From contig SKLB01000010.1 in assembly GCA_007123465.1 (NCBI GenBank), forward strand, positions 1-5,299: a stretch of DNA of 5,299 nt, written 5' to 3'. Each line of letters opens with the position of its first letter. Within the stretch, counting starts at the first letter, position 1. This DNA comes from Spirochaetales bacterium (GTDB lineage: Bacteria > Spirochaetota > Spirochaetia > DSM-27196 > PWMO01). The position numbers and the translations under genes were made by a program. The notes under the pieces were generated by a model, which was given only the letters and a program-made list of their open reading frames with translations, was not told where the DNA came from and made no database searches. Of the stretch, positions 5,277-5,299 are shown piece by piece.

Positions 5277-5299
5277 TCACAGGTAATAGACCAGGGTAA
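5277..5299 (-). CDS. C-terminal end of a probable MlaE-type ABC permease (partial)
   Basis: Reading leftwards from the window edge, one minus-strand frame gives T-L-V-Y-Y-L followed by a TGA stop at 5277-5279, 22 bases before the ATPase start. A hydrophobic C-terminus directly upstream of an MlaF-like ATPase is what an MlaE permease would show, because MlaE, MlaF and MlaD genes are commonly adjacent. Only six residues are visible, so identity rests on context alone. Another frame (YPGLLPVRVSVGGTQ) stays open until a TGA at 5251-5253 that would overlap the ATPase ATG. It is less membrane-like but cannot be excluded. Confidence 0.4.

Noticed and set aside
4268..5299. Long open frame on the plus strand, 343 residues
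   Set aside because: It lies entirely opposite the ATPase and the start of the MCE gene, both of which have complete family motifs. Its translation shows no domain or signal and looks like an antisense frame kept open by GC-rich codons.

Overview
The window carries one tightly packed block of genes, all on the minus strand, read here from right to left. It starts with the last codons of a probable MlaE-type permease (5277-5299), followed by an MlaF-like ABC ATPase (4457-5254), an MlaD-like MCE-domain protein (3364-4386), a seven-repeat TPR lipoprotein (2454-3377), a small four-helix membrane protein of unknown function (2000-2461), a secreted LysM-M23 peptidase (1078-2016) and a secreted PEGA-type protein (74-1081). 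Adjacent genes overlap by 14, 8, 17 and 4 bases from the MCE gene to the PEGA gene, so these five genes are almost certainly translated from one message. The only real intergenic space is 70 bases between the ATPase and the MCE gene, and it holds a good sigma70-type promoter candidate. No tRNA, rRNA, CRISPR, insertion sequence or phage feature was seen.

The organism is a diderm bacterium with a moderately GC-rich genome. MCE/Mla phospholipid transport, a lipoprotein, LysM-M23 peptidoglycan hydrolases and PEGA proteins together fit the free-living Spirochaetota (Spirochaeta-like lineages). The relaxed lipobox (L-W-G-C) agrees with this. The assignment is inference from gene content and style, not from a marker gene.

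How the genes may work together: MlaE, MlaF and MlaD form an inner-membrane ABC system that moves phospholipid between inner and outer membranes, energised by MlaF and with MlaD as the periplasmic lipid ring or tube. The TPR lipoprotein, the four-helix protein, the peptidoglycan hydrolase and the PEGA protein are all membrane or exported proteins. The overlapping gene order suggests an envelope-maintenance module in which lipid traffic and cell-wall remodelling are expressed together. No MlaA, MlaB or MlaC is visible here, so the downstream genes are candidates for lineage-specific partners.

Bases 1-73 lie beyond the last gene. They hold small inverted repeats and a weak hairpin, but no gene that I can support. 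On the plus strand the long open frames (for example 4268-5299 and 2201-2959) are antisense shadows.
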